Below are positions 1 through 5,928 of a DNA stretch of 14,626 bases, piece after piece. The stretch comes from Ruminococcus sp. UBA7013 (lineage in GTDB: Bacteria; Bacillota; Clostridia; Oscillospirales; Ruminococcaceae), in contig DJXD01000087.1 in assembly GCA_002449585.1 (NCBI GenBank), forward strand, positions 1-14,626, written 5' to 3'. The notes under the pieces were generated by a model, which was not told the DNA's origin, did no database searches, and saw nothing but the letters and a program-made list of their open reading frames with translations. Every line of letters begins with the position of its first letter. The stretch's first letter is position 1. The position numbers were made by a program, and so were the translations under genes.

Positions 1-222
1 CTTCTCGACTTCACACTGATTTACTGCTGACTGGCTACAGCGACCGGCGTACGCCTGGTGACATAGAGAGGATAACCTGTCAGAATCCCTTATCATAGAG
101 GAATGATTACCTCTAATCCGTTCTCCTTTCGTCATTCTCTGTACTCACGGCTTGGTTATCGCTCTATCGGAGTACAGGCACACCATGAGAGATAACACCC
201 TGTTATTCTCTCCAAAACTCTA
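1..222 (-). ncRNA. candidate structured non-coding RNA, 3' end outside the window
   Basis: A strong promoter at 228-256 fires leftward into this stretch, which has no convincing reading frame or ribosome binding site but several inverted repeats. A near-perfect 11-bp hairpin (187-197 with 201-212, loop of 3) lies at the predicted 5' end. An exact 8-bp stem CTGTACTC/GAGTACAG (139-146 with 170-177) closes a 23-nt loop. TAGAGG/CCTCTA (96-101 with 110-115) forms another hairpin, and a GC-rich stem with one bulge spans 43-59. GATAACC (71-77) is complementary to GGTTATC (154-160) in the large loop, suggesting a tertiary contact. I looked for the hallmarks of 16S leaders, tmRNA, RNase P, SRP RNA, 6S and the common riboswitches and recognised none. 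It could be an ornate clostridial ncRNA such as ROOL, or a long leader of a gene beyond the left edge. Coding is not excluded past position 1. Confidence 0.42.
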
Positions 223-227
223 AGTTT

Positions 228-256
228 AGTATACTATATTTTTTAGCATTTGTCAA
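228..256 (-). promoter_or_regulatory. sigma-A promoter of the candidate ncRNA
   Basis: On the minus strand TTGACA (256-251) and TATACT (233-228) are separated by exactly 17 bases. The -35 is perfect and the -10 differs from consensus at one position. Predicted initiation is near 221, just before the 5' hairpin of the candidate RNA. It lies downstream of the 307-897 gene, so it serves a separate leftward transcript. Confidence 0.72.
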
Positions 257-267
257 GAAGGTGGGAC

Positions 268-307
268 GCAATTCCTCCCCTACCTATAGAGGTGGGGGAT
301 TCCTTGC
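268..307. repeat. IS200/IS605-type terminal hairpin, solitary
   Basis: The element begins GCAATTCC and ends TTCCTTGC. It folds as a 4-bp outer stem (268-271 with 304-307), a symmetric TTCC/TTCC internal loop, a 9-position inner stem (276-284 with 291-299, one mismatch or wobble) and the loop TATAGA. This architecture is typical of subterminal hairpins of IS200/IS605-family elements and of the 3' ends of TnpB guide RNAs. No transposase or TnpB gene adjoins it. It abuts the stop codon of the 307-897 gene, so it may act as that gene's 3' structure. There is no U-run, so it is not a standard terminator. Confidence 0.5.
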
Positions 308-897
308 TAACTTTTGTTAAAATATTCAGGAGGGCCATACACGCAAACAGGGAGATCTTCTTCCGGATCATAAGTTTCTGGTTCAAGTGCATCCGTTTCC
401 GGCTCGGTGATCTCGAAATATTCAGAAGGCTCATCCATCTCAGCAGCATTTTCTGATTCTGGTTCTTCTGTTTCATTTTCTGTTATGCCAAAATATTCAG
501 GAGGCCCATACACTGGGACAGCTGTTTCTATTTCTGTGGTGGGCTCAACAGGATTTACATCAATATTTTTTTGCAATACCTGCTTTTTTAATAAGATCAG
601 ATCATAAATATTTACACGTTCATCATGATTCAAATCAGCAAGTTCATATTGTTCATAAGTCATATTTTGCTGATGGAGAAGATATTTTTGCAGAAATACA
701 ACCCCGGTTGTACTCAAAATATTAGTATGATTAATAGGAGAGATCATTTCCGTATAATTTCCTTCTGTGGGGGAGTAATAATAGATATCTGCATCATGTG
801 CGGATTCCTGAACAGGCATGTGATGCGCACAAACAGCCGGATACATTGCCGCCGCAAATGCTGCTGCAATCAGCATTGTTTTTTTGGTTTTCTTCAT
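307..897 (-). CDS. secreted dockerin-like protein with YGPPEYF repeats
   Basis: A 196-residue protein of unknown function. It opens with a signal peptide: a Lys-rich start, a hydrophobic Ala-rich stretch around residues 8-22, and possible cleavage after A24. Residues about 52-110 resemble a type I dockerin. The second F-hand is intact, with D88, N90, D92 and D99 at calcium-ligand positions followed by a DLILLKK helix. The first repeat (about 56-75) keeps the LQKYLL helix but has lost its acidic ligands. The rest is an acidic Glu/Pro/Thr-rich tail containing YGPPEYFGIT (130-139), a decayed SEYFEIT (158-164) and a terminal YGPPEYF (187-193). There is no catalytic domain. Its ATG overlaps the TGA of the upstream small gene (ATGA), indicating translational coupling. 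The dockerin fold suggests binding to a cohesin-like partner; that is inference. The gene call is firm, the function is not. Confidence 0.8.
   Translation of the reverse strand: MKKTKKTMLIAAAFAAAMYPAVCAHHMPVQESAHDADIYYYSPTEGNYTEMISPINHTNILSTTGVVFLQKYLLHQQNMTYEQYELADLNHDERVNIYDLILLKKQVLQKNIDVNPVEPTTEIETAVPVYGPPEYFGITENETEEPESENAAEMDEPSEYFEITEPETDALEPETYDPEEDLPVCVYGPPEYFNKS
319..513. repeat. DNA repeats encoding the YGPPEYF motif
   Basis: The 24-base segments at 319-342 and 490-513 differ at one base and encode the two VYGPPEYF copies. A more diverged copy starts at 415 and encodes SEYF. The near-identity at DNA level, including third codon positions, points to a fairly recent internal duplication. 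Confidence 0.75.
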
Positions 898-1079
898 TTC
901 TCATCCTTCTTTCTTTTGATGACTGGCTTTTTCTCGCTTTGATCAGAAATACCAAATACTGACGGAGGACCATACAGACAAGTAAGATTATCAAGAATCT
1001 TATCCATATTTTTCCGTTTTTCTTCTGGCATTTCCTGTTTTGATTCTTTTTGTTCCGGATCTTTTGGAATATGATTCAT
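894..1079 (-). CDS. small charged protein with a CLYGPPSVFGIS motif, family unknown
   Basis: A 61-residue protein. The start at 1079 is chosen because AAAGGAG (1088-1094) sits 8 bases upstream; an in-frame start further upstream has no such site. It is rich in Lys and Glu and has no signal peptide or membrane segment. The N-terminal 30 residues are predicted helical and leader-like. A compact hydrophobic motif CLYGPPSVFGIS follows at residues 34-45, then a basic tail. The motif closely matches the YGPPEYFGIT and CVYGPPEYF segments of the coupled downstream gene, although the proteins are otherwise unrelated. The shape (charged leader plus short Cys/Tyr/Gly/Pro core) would fit a modified-peptide precursor, but no maturation enzyme is present in the window. 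It could equally be a small binding or regulatory protein. It follows carB by 55 bases. Confidence 0.65.
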   Translation of the reverse strand: MNHIPKDPEQKESKQEMPEEKRKNMDKILDNLTCLYGPPSVFGISDQSEKKPVIKRKKDEK

Positions 1080-1102
1080 GAAAAACGCTCCTTTCAGAAA
1101 TT

Positions 1103-1120
1103 CCCCGGCATAAGCCGGGG
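1103..1120 (-). promoter_or_regulatory. perfect hairpin between carB and the small YGPP gene
   Basis: CCCCGGC (1103-1109) and GCCGGGG (1114-1120) form a perfect 7-bp GC stem with an ATAA loop. On the transcribed strand the sequence after it is AATTTCTG rather than a U-run, so a classical terminator is unlikely. The stem ends 8 bases before the Shine-Dalgarno of the 894-1079 gene. Plausible roles are an RNase-processing or stability boundary, a weak attenuator or a translational control element. Confidence 0.5.
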
Positions 1121-1134
1121 ATAATTGGCTTGAT

Positions 1135-4100
1135 TTATACAATCTCGTCATGATGTGACTGGAGAGATTTCACACCAAAATGCTTGTTTTCTTTGATAGC
1201 CCGAATGCCTTCTACACTTGCCTTAGCCGCAGCCATAGTTGTGATATACGGGATTCTATGCTTGATAGCGGCCTTGCGGATATAGCTGTCATCATGCAGA
1301 CTTTCTTTTCCAATCGGTGTATTAATAATCAGCTGAATTTCACCATTGGCAATGCCATCGCCGATATTGGGGCGGCCGCCTTCATACATCTTGTAAATGC
1401 GTTCGCAGGGGATGCCCTGTTCTTTCAGAAGCTTATAGCATTTATGTGTTGCAATGACTTTAAAACCAAGTTCATTGAATGCTTTTGCAATTTCAGGAAG
1501 TTCTGCCTTATCCCGATCGCATACACTCAGTAAAACAGTCCCCTCAGAAGGCAGGCGTGTTTGTGTGGCTTCTTCTGCTTTATAATACGCCTCGCCGAAG
1601 GATTCAGATATACCAAGTACTTCACCAGTAGAACGCATTTCAGGCCCTAATACAGGATCTACTTCCGGGAACATATTAAACGGGAAAACGGCTTCTTTTA
1701 CGCCATAATGCTTGATCACATGATCTTTCAGATCCGGAACAGGAGAAGGATTGCCCGTCAGCTCAGAAGTGATAATTTGTGTAGCAATCTGTACCATGTT
1801 GATACTGCATACTTTGGAGACAAGCGGCACAGTTCTGGAAGCTCTGGGATTTGCTTCGAGAACATAGACTGTATCCTCTTCAATAGCATACTGCATATTC
1901 ATCAGACCGCAGACACCCATTTCTACAGCAATTTTTCTGGTATATTCTTTGATAGTAGAAATCTGTTTTTCTGTCAGATTCTTTGACGGCAGAATGCAGG
2001 CGGAATCCCCCGAATGCACACCAGCTAATTCAATATGCTCCATCACAGCAGGTACAAAGCAATGTGTGCCATCAGAAATGGCATCTGCTTCGCATTCTGT
2101 TGCATGATTCAAGAATCTGTCAATCAGGATGGGTCTGTCAGGTGTAACGCCAACAGCGGCAGACATATAAACTTTCATCATATCATCATCATGAACAATT
2201 TCCATCCCACGGCCGCCTAATACATAAGAAGGCCGAACCATGACAGGATAGCCGATCTGATTAGCAATTGTCAGAGCTTCCTCAACATTCACAGCCATAC
2301 CAGATTCAGGCATTGGAATTTCCAGTTTTTCCATCATAGCACGGAAATGATCTCTATCTTCTGCGAGATCAATCGTTTCCGGAGAAGTTCCCAGAATGCG
2401 GACACCATATTTTTTAAGATCATTGGCAAGATTCAGGGGTGTCTGTCCGCCGAACTGTGCAATGACACCCACAGGCTTTTCTTTTTCATAGATACTGAGT
2501 ACATCTTCCAGCGTCAGAGGTTCAAAATAGAGCTTATCCGAAGTATCATAATCAGTAGATACGGTTTCTGGATTGCAGTTAACTATAATAGATTCAAAGC
2601 CCAGTTTTTTGAGTGCTAGTGCGGCATGTACACAGCAGTAATCAAATTCAATTCCCTGACCGATTCTGTTAGGCCCTCCGCCAAGAATCATGATTTTCGG
2701 CTTTTCTGTATTGCAGGGACTTTCATCTTTTTCAAGATGATAAGTAGAATAATAATAAGCTGCATTCTCTGTTCCGCTGACATGGACACCTTCCCAAGCC
2801 TGATGAATGCCGAATTTCTGTCTTGCATTGCGGATTTCTTCCTCTGAGACTTCCAGGAGCTGGCTTAAATATCTATCACTAAAGCCGTCAAGCTTTGCCT
2901 GTTTGAGAATGGGCATTTCCGGCACAGAACCCTTCAATGTCAAGAGCTGTTCTTCTTCCTGTACTAATTCAAGCATCTGATTCAGGAAATAATGCTTGAT
3001 CTTTGTCAGATCATAAATTTCATCTACAGATGCGCCTTTTCTGAGTGCTTCATAAATAATAAACTGGCGTTCACTGGTGGGCACATGTAGCAGGCTTAAT
3101 AATTCATCTTTGGATTTCTCATGAAAATCTTTTGCAAATCCAAGCCCATAACGTCCGGTTTCCAGGCTTCTGATGGCTTTCTGGAATGCTTCTTTATATG
3201 TTTTCCCGATGCTCATGACTTCGCCGACAGCTTTCATCTGTGTGCCAAGCTTGTCCTCTGCACCCTTGAATTTTTCAAATGCCCATCTTGCGAATTTGAT
3301 CACAACATAATCGCCATCAGGTACATATTTATCCAATGTTCCATACTTGCCGCACGGAATTTCATCCAGCGTCAGGCCGCAGGCCAACATAGCAGATACT
3401 AATGCAATCGGGAATCCTGTTGCTTTGGATGCCAGTGCAGAAGAACGGGAAGTTCTCGGATTAATCTCAATTACAACAATTCTCCCTGTTACAGGATCAT
3501 GCGCAAACTGACAGTTACAGCCGCCAATTACCTGAATGGCTTCTACAATTTTATAAGAATATTCCTGCAATTTCTTCTGTACTTCTTCTGAAATGGTCAG
3601 CATAGGCGCAGAACAGAAAGAATCCCCTGTATGAACACCAATCGGATCAATATTTTCAATAAAGCATACCGTGATAATATGATTATCTGCATCACGCACA
3701 ACTTCGAGTTCCAGTTCTTCCCAACCGCTGATACATTCCTCAACAAGCACCTGATGCACAAGGGAAGCCTGCAATCCTCTGGCACAGACAACTTTCAGTT
3801 CATCGACATTGTAAACCATGCCGCCGCCTGCGCCGCCCATGGTATAAGCCGGGCGGAGAACAACCGGATAATGCAGTGTCTCTGCAATTTTAACCGCTTC
3901 TTCTACAGAATAAGCAACCTGACTGCGGGGCATTTCAATCCCTAACTGTGCCATGGTATTTTTAAATTCAATTCTGTCTTCACCACGTTCAATAGCATCT
4001 ACCTGTACACCAATGACCTGTACATGATATTTTTCTAATACGCCTGCTTCTGACAGCTCAGAACAGAGGTTCAAACCGGACTGCCCTCCCAGATTCGGCA

Positions 4101-4359
4101 GCAGTGCATCAGGCCTTTCTTTTTCAATAATCTGTGTCAGTCTGGACAGATTCAGCGGTTCAATATATGTAATATCCGCAACATCCGGATCTGTCATGAT
4201 AGTGGCCGGATTGGAATTGACCAGCACAATCTCATATCCCAGCTTCCGGAGTGCTTTACAGGCCTGTGTACCTGAATAGTCAAACTCGCAGGCCTGCCCG
4301 ATGATAATAGGCCCTGAACCAATAATCATAATCTTGTGAATGTCCTGTTTCTTTGGCAT
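1135..4359 (-). CDS. carB: carbamoyl-phosphate synthase large subunit
   Basis: This 1074-residue protein makes carbamoyl phosphate from bicarbonate, ATP and glutamine-derived ammonia for pyrimidines and arginine; the small subunit CarA supplies the ammonia. The two homologous halves are clear. GSGPIIIGQ (14-22), the ATP-grasp glycine loop MGGAGGG (174-180) and EINPR (298-302) lie in the carboxyphosphate half. An oligomerisation region spans about 400-550. The second half restarts at GGGPNRIGQ (560-568). A methylglyoxal-synthase-like allosteric domain occupies about 939-1074, with GGRPNIGDGI near 994-1003. Length is normal for the family and no frame break is seen. The start at 4359 is preferred because GGGAGAG precedes it and because family members begin a few residues before the IMIIGSGP motif; the longer frame adds 38 unrelated residues. 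carA is not adjacent, so the two subunits are encoded apart. Confidence 0.97.
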   Translation of the reverse strand: MPKKQDIHKIMIIGSGPIIIGQACEFDYSGTQACKALRKLGYEIVLVNSNPATIMTDPDVADITYIEPLNLSRLTQIIEKERPDALLPNLGGQSGLNLCSELSEAGVLEKYHVQVIGVQVDAIERGEDRIEFKNTMAQLGIEMPRSQVAYSVEEAVKIAETLHYPVVLRPAYTMGGAGGGMVYNVDELKVVCARGLQASLVHQVLVEECISGWEELELEVVRDADNHIITVCFIENIDPIGVHTGDSFCSAPMLTISEEVQKKLQEYSYKIVEAIQVIGGCNCQFAHDPVTGRIVVIEINPRTSRSSALASKATGFPIALVSAMLACGLTLDEIPCGKYGTLDKYVPDGDYVVIKFARWAFEKFKGAEDKLGTQMKAVGEVMSIGKTYKEAFQKAIRSLETGRYGLGFAKDFHEKSKDELLSLLHVPTSERQFIIYEALRKGASVDEIYDLTKIKHYFLNQMLELVQEEEQLLTLKGSVPEMPILKQAKLDGFSDRYLSQLLEVSEEEIRNARQKFGIHQAWEGVHVSGTENAAYYYSTYHLEKDESPCNTEKPKIMILGGGPNRIGQGIEFDYCCVHAALALKKLGFESIIVNCNPETVSTDYDTSDKLYFEPLTLEDVLSIYEKEKPVGVIAQFGGQTPLNLANDLKKYGVRILGTSPETIDLAEDRDHFRAMMEKLEIPMPESGMAVNVEEALTIANQIGYPVMVRPSYVLGGRGMEIVHDDDMMKVYMSAAVGVTPDRPILIDRFLNHATECEADAISDGTHCFVPAVMEHIELAGVHSGDSACILPSKNLTEKQISTIKEYTRKIAVEMGVCGLMNMQYAIEEDTVYVLEANPRASRTVPLVSKVCSINMVQIATQIITSELTGNPSPVPDLKDHVIKHYGVKEAVFPFNMFPEVDPVLGPEMRSTGEVLGISESFGEAYYKAEEATQTRLPSEGTVLLSVCDRDKAELPEIAKAFNELGFKVIATHKCYKLLKEQGIPCERIYKMYEGGRPNIGDGIANGEIQLIINTPIGKESLHDDSYIRKAAIKHRIPYITTMAAAKASVEGIRAIKENKHFGVKSLQSHHDEIV

Positions 4360-4378
4360 GAAAGTTTCTCTCCCTACC

Positions 4379-4392
4379 CGTGCAATTGCACG
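4379..4392. promoter_or_regulatory. 14-base perfect palindrome in the carB leader
   Basis: CGTGCAATTGCACG is fully self-complementary. It lies between the predicted carB start point (near 4425) and the ribosome binding site, about 20 bases before the ATG. It could be a dimeric-repressor operator placed downstream of the promoter, or a leader hairpin near the Shine-Dalgarno. No PyrR-type attenuator was recognised. Confidence 0.4.
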
Positions 4393-4431
4393 AAAAATTT
4401 TTTTGGCATTTTTAGTTTTATGCTTATTATT

Positions 4432-4460
4432 ATCATAACACAAAATCACACAAAATGCAA
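4432..4460 (-). promoter_or_regulatory. carB promoter
   Basis: Minus-strand TTGCAT (4460-4455), a 17-base spacer and TATGAT (4437-4432) form a good sigma-A promoter. The predicted leader is about 65 bases. Confidence 0.6.
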
Positions 4461-4530
4461 GAGAAATTTTCAAAATTTTGTGAAATCAAAAAAATGTTTT
4501 AAATCAGATTTTAGCAAAAATTCACAAAAT
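4439..4530. promoter_or_regulatory. four CACAAAAT octamers in the carB/fucO divergent region
   Basis: CACAAAAT occurs at 4439-4446, 4449-4456 and 4523-4530 on the plus strand and at 4475-4482 on the minus strand. The first two are 10 bases apart, one helical turn, inside the carB promoter. The last two extend into a perfect 10-bp inverted repeat, ATTTTGTGAA (4475-4484) with TTCACAAAAT (4521-4530), and the right arm ends four bases before the fucO -35. TTGTGAA/TTCACAA is the half-site of the redox regulator Rex, which often controls clostridial alcohol dehydrogenases. The wide spacing does not fit a standard Rex operator, so the regulator is unassigned. Confidence 0.4.
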
Positions 4531-4534
4531 ACTA

Positions 4535-4563
4535 TTGACAAATTCAAAAAATCATAGTATAAT
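4535..4563 (+). promoter_or_regulatory. consensus promoter of the fucO-like gene
   Basis: TTGACA (4535-4540), exactly 17 bases, then TATAAT (4558-4563): both hexamers match consensus perfectly. Initiation should be near 4570. A promoter this strong in front of a fermentative dehydrogenase suggests control by repression. Confidence 0.8.
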
Positions 4564-4569
4564 ATAACT

Positions 4570-4737
4570 GTATTGTTTCAATCTACATGATCTCTCTGGT
4601 GATTTTGTTATTTACAGAATAGCATATTTTTTCAGCATTGTCAAGTGGATTGACTTCATCGCTATCATCATATTTCCGCTGAAAGAAGCGAGAAATTCAA
4701 ATTTTGTTGAATATTTTTCACAGGAGGATTTTCTATT
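4570..4737 (+). other. long 5' leader of the fucO-like gene
   Basis: About 168 bases separate the predicted start of transcription from the ATG. AGGAGG at 4722-4727 is the ribosome binding site, 10 bases from the ATG. The only structure I can point to is a weak CGCT/AGCG hairpin near 4678-4691. No known riboswitch class was recognised and no small reading frame is convincing. Confidence 0.4.
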
Positions 4738-5886
4738 ATGGCACAAAGAATTGTACTAAATGAGATCTCATATCATGGCTCTGGTGCAGTCGCTGAAATT
4801 GCCGGTGAAATCAGAAACAGAGGATTCAAAAAAGCATTTCTCTGCACAGATCCGGATCTTGTCAGGTTCGGCGTTGTTTCCAAAGTGACAAAAATTTTGG
4901 AAGAAAATGATTTTCCCTATGAGATTTACTCAGAAATCAAACCTAATCCGAATATTGATAATGTACAAAATGGCGTTGCTGCTTACAAAGCATCCGGATC
5001 AGACTATATTATTGCTGTTGGTGGCGGTTCTGCTATTGATACGGCGAAAGCGATCGGAATTATTGTTAAAAATCCGAAATTTTCAGATGTGTGCAGTCTG
5101 GAAGGCGTTGCCCCCACTGAAAACCGCAGTGTTCCGATTCTGGCCGTGCCCACAACTGCCGGAACTGCCGCAGAAGTAACCATTAACTATGTCATCACAG
5201 ATGAGAAAAATAACAGAAAAATGGTATGTGTAGACACTCATGATATTCCGGTAGTCGCCTTTGTCGATCCTGATATGATGTCTTCTATGCCAAAAAGTTT
5301 GACTGCGGCCACTGGTATGGATGCGCTGACACATGCAATTGAAGGCTTCATAACAAAAGCCGCCTGGGAAATGACAGACATGTTTCATCTGAAAGCGATT
5401 GAAATTATTTCTCGATCTCTGCGGAGTGCTGTTGCCAATGAACCGGCAGGACGGGAAGGCATGGCTTTGGGACAATATATCGCTGGCATGGGATTTTCCA
5501 ATGTTGGACTTGGCATTGTGCATTCTATGGCACATCCGCTCGGTGCTCTTTATGATACTCCTCATGGTGTTGCCAATGCGATTATTTTACCTGTTGTTAT
5601 GGAATATAATGCAGACAAAACAGGAGATAAATATAAATACATTGCGGCCGCAATGGGTGTTAAGAATACTGAAAACATGTCTGTGGATGAATATCGCAAG
5701 GCCGCAGTAGATGCCGTTCGGCAGCTGTCCGAAGATGTCGGCATTCCGAAAACGCTGAAAGAAATCGTAAAGCCGGCGGATATTCCATTTCTGGCGCAGT
5801 CCGCCTATCAGGATGCTTGTCGTCCGGGCAATCCAAAAGATACTTCTGTAGAAGAGATTGCCGCTCTGTATCATTCTTTATTATAA
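4738..5886 (+). CDS. fucO: iron-dependent alcohol dehydrogenase, lactaldehyde reductase type
   Basis: This 382-residue group III iron alcohol dehydrogenase resembles E. coli FucO along its whole length and has the same size. FucO reduces L-lactaldehyde to 1,2-propanediol with NADH during anaerobic fucose and rhamnose breakdown. The nucleotide-binding loop GGGS is at 95-98, and D38 in the CTD segment matches the residue that favours NAD over NADP in FucO. The iron ligands fit D195, H199, H262 and H276, within the ATGMDALTHAIEG and GMAHPLG-like segments. It is the only confident plus-strand gene here, with its own consensus promoter and terminator. No fucose or rhamnose genes adjoin it, so a broader role in aldehyde reduction is possible. 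Confidence 0.9.
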   Translation: MAQRIVLNEISYHGSGAVAEIAGEIRNRGFKKAFLCTDPDLVRFGVVSKVTKILEENDFPYEIYSEIKPNPNIDNVQNGVAAYKASGSDYIIAVGGGSAIDTAKAIGIIVKNPKFSDVCSLEGVAPTENRSVPILAVPTTAGTAAEVTINYVITDEKNNRKMVCVDTHDIPVVAFVDPDMMSSMPKSLTAATGMDALTHAIEGFITKAAWEMTDMFHLKAIEIISRSLRSAVANEPAGREGMALGQYIAGMGFSNVGLGIVHSMAHPLGALYDTPHGVANAIILPVVMEYNADKTGDKYKYIAAAMGVKNTENMSVDEYRKAAVDAVRQLSEDVGIPKTLKEIVKPADIPFLAQSAYQDACRPGNPKDTSVEEIAALYHSLL

Positions 5887-5888
5887 TA

Positions 5889-5922
5889 AAAATTGCTGCA
5901 CTGATTACGGTGCAGCAATTTT
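5889..5922. terminator. bidirectional rho-independent terminator
   Basis: A perfect 13-bp inverted repeat (5889-5901 with 5910-5922) with an 8-base loop ends in AAAA on one side and TTTT on the other. It lies between the stop of the fucO-like gene and the stop of the convergent 5929-6912 gene, so it can end transcription from both directions. Confidence 0.9.
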
Positions 5923-5928
5923 ATAATT

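Noticed and set aside
1..222. Leader of a ribosomal RNA operon
   Set aside because: The promoter strength would fit, but no boxA-like sequence or 16S 5' end is visible within the window.
250..456. Plus-strand frame over the dockerin-like gene 3' end
   Set aside because: The minus-strand gene has a signal peptide, coupling to its neighbour and meaningful repeats; this frame has none and crosses the IS-type hairpin.
307..1079. A complete RiPP biosynthetic cluster
   Set aside because: The YGPP genes look precursor-like, but no radical SAM enzyme, cyclase, dehydratase, peptidase or transporter is encoded in the window.
5083..5565. 160-codon minus-strand open frame inside the fucO-like gene
   Set aside because: It is a complementary-strand shadow of a strongly conserved gene with no start signal; its His- and Cys-rich composition reflects reversed coding sequence.
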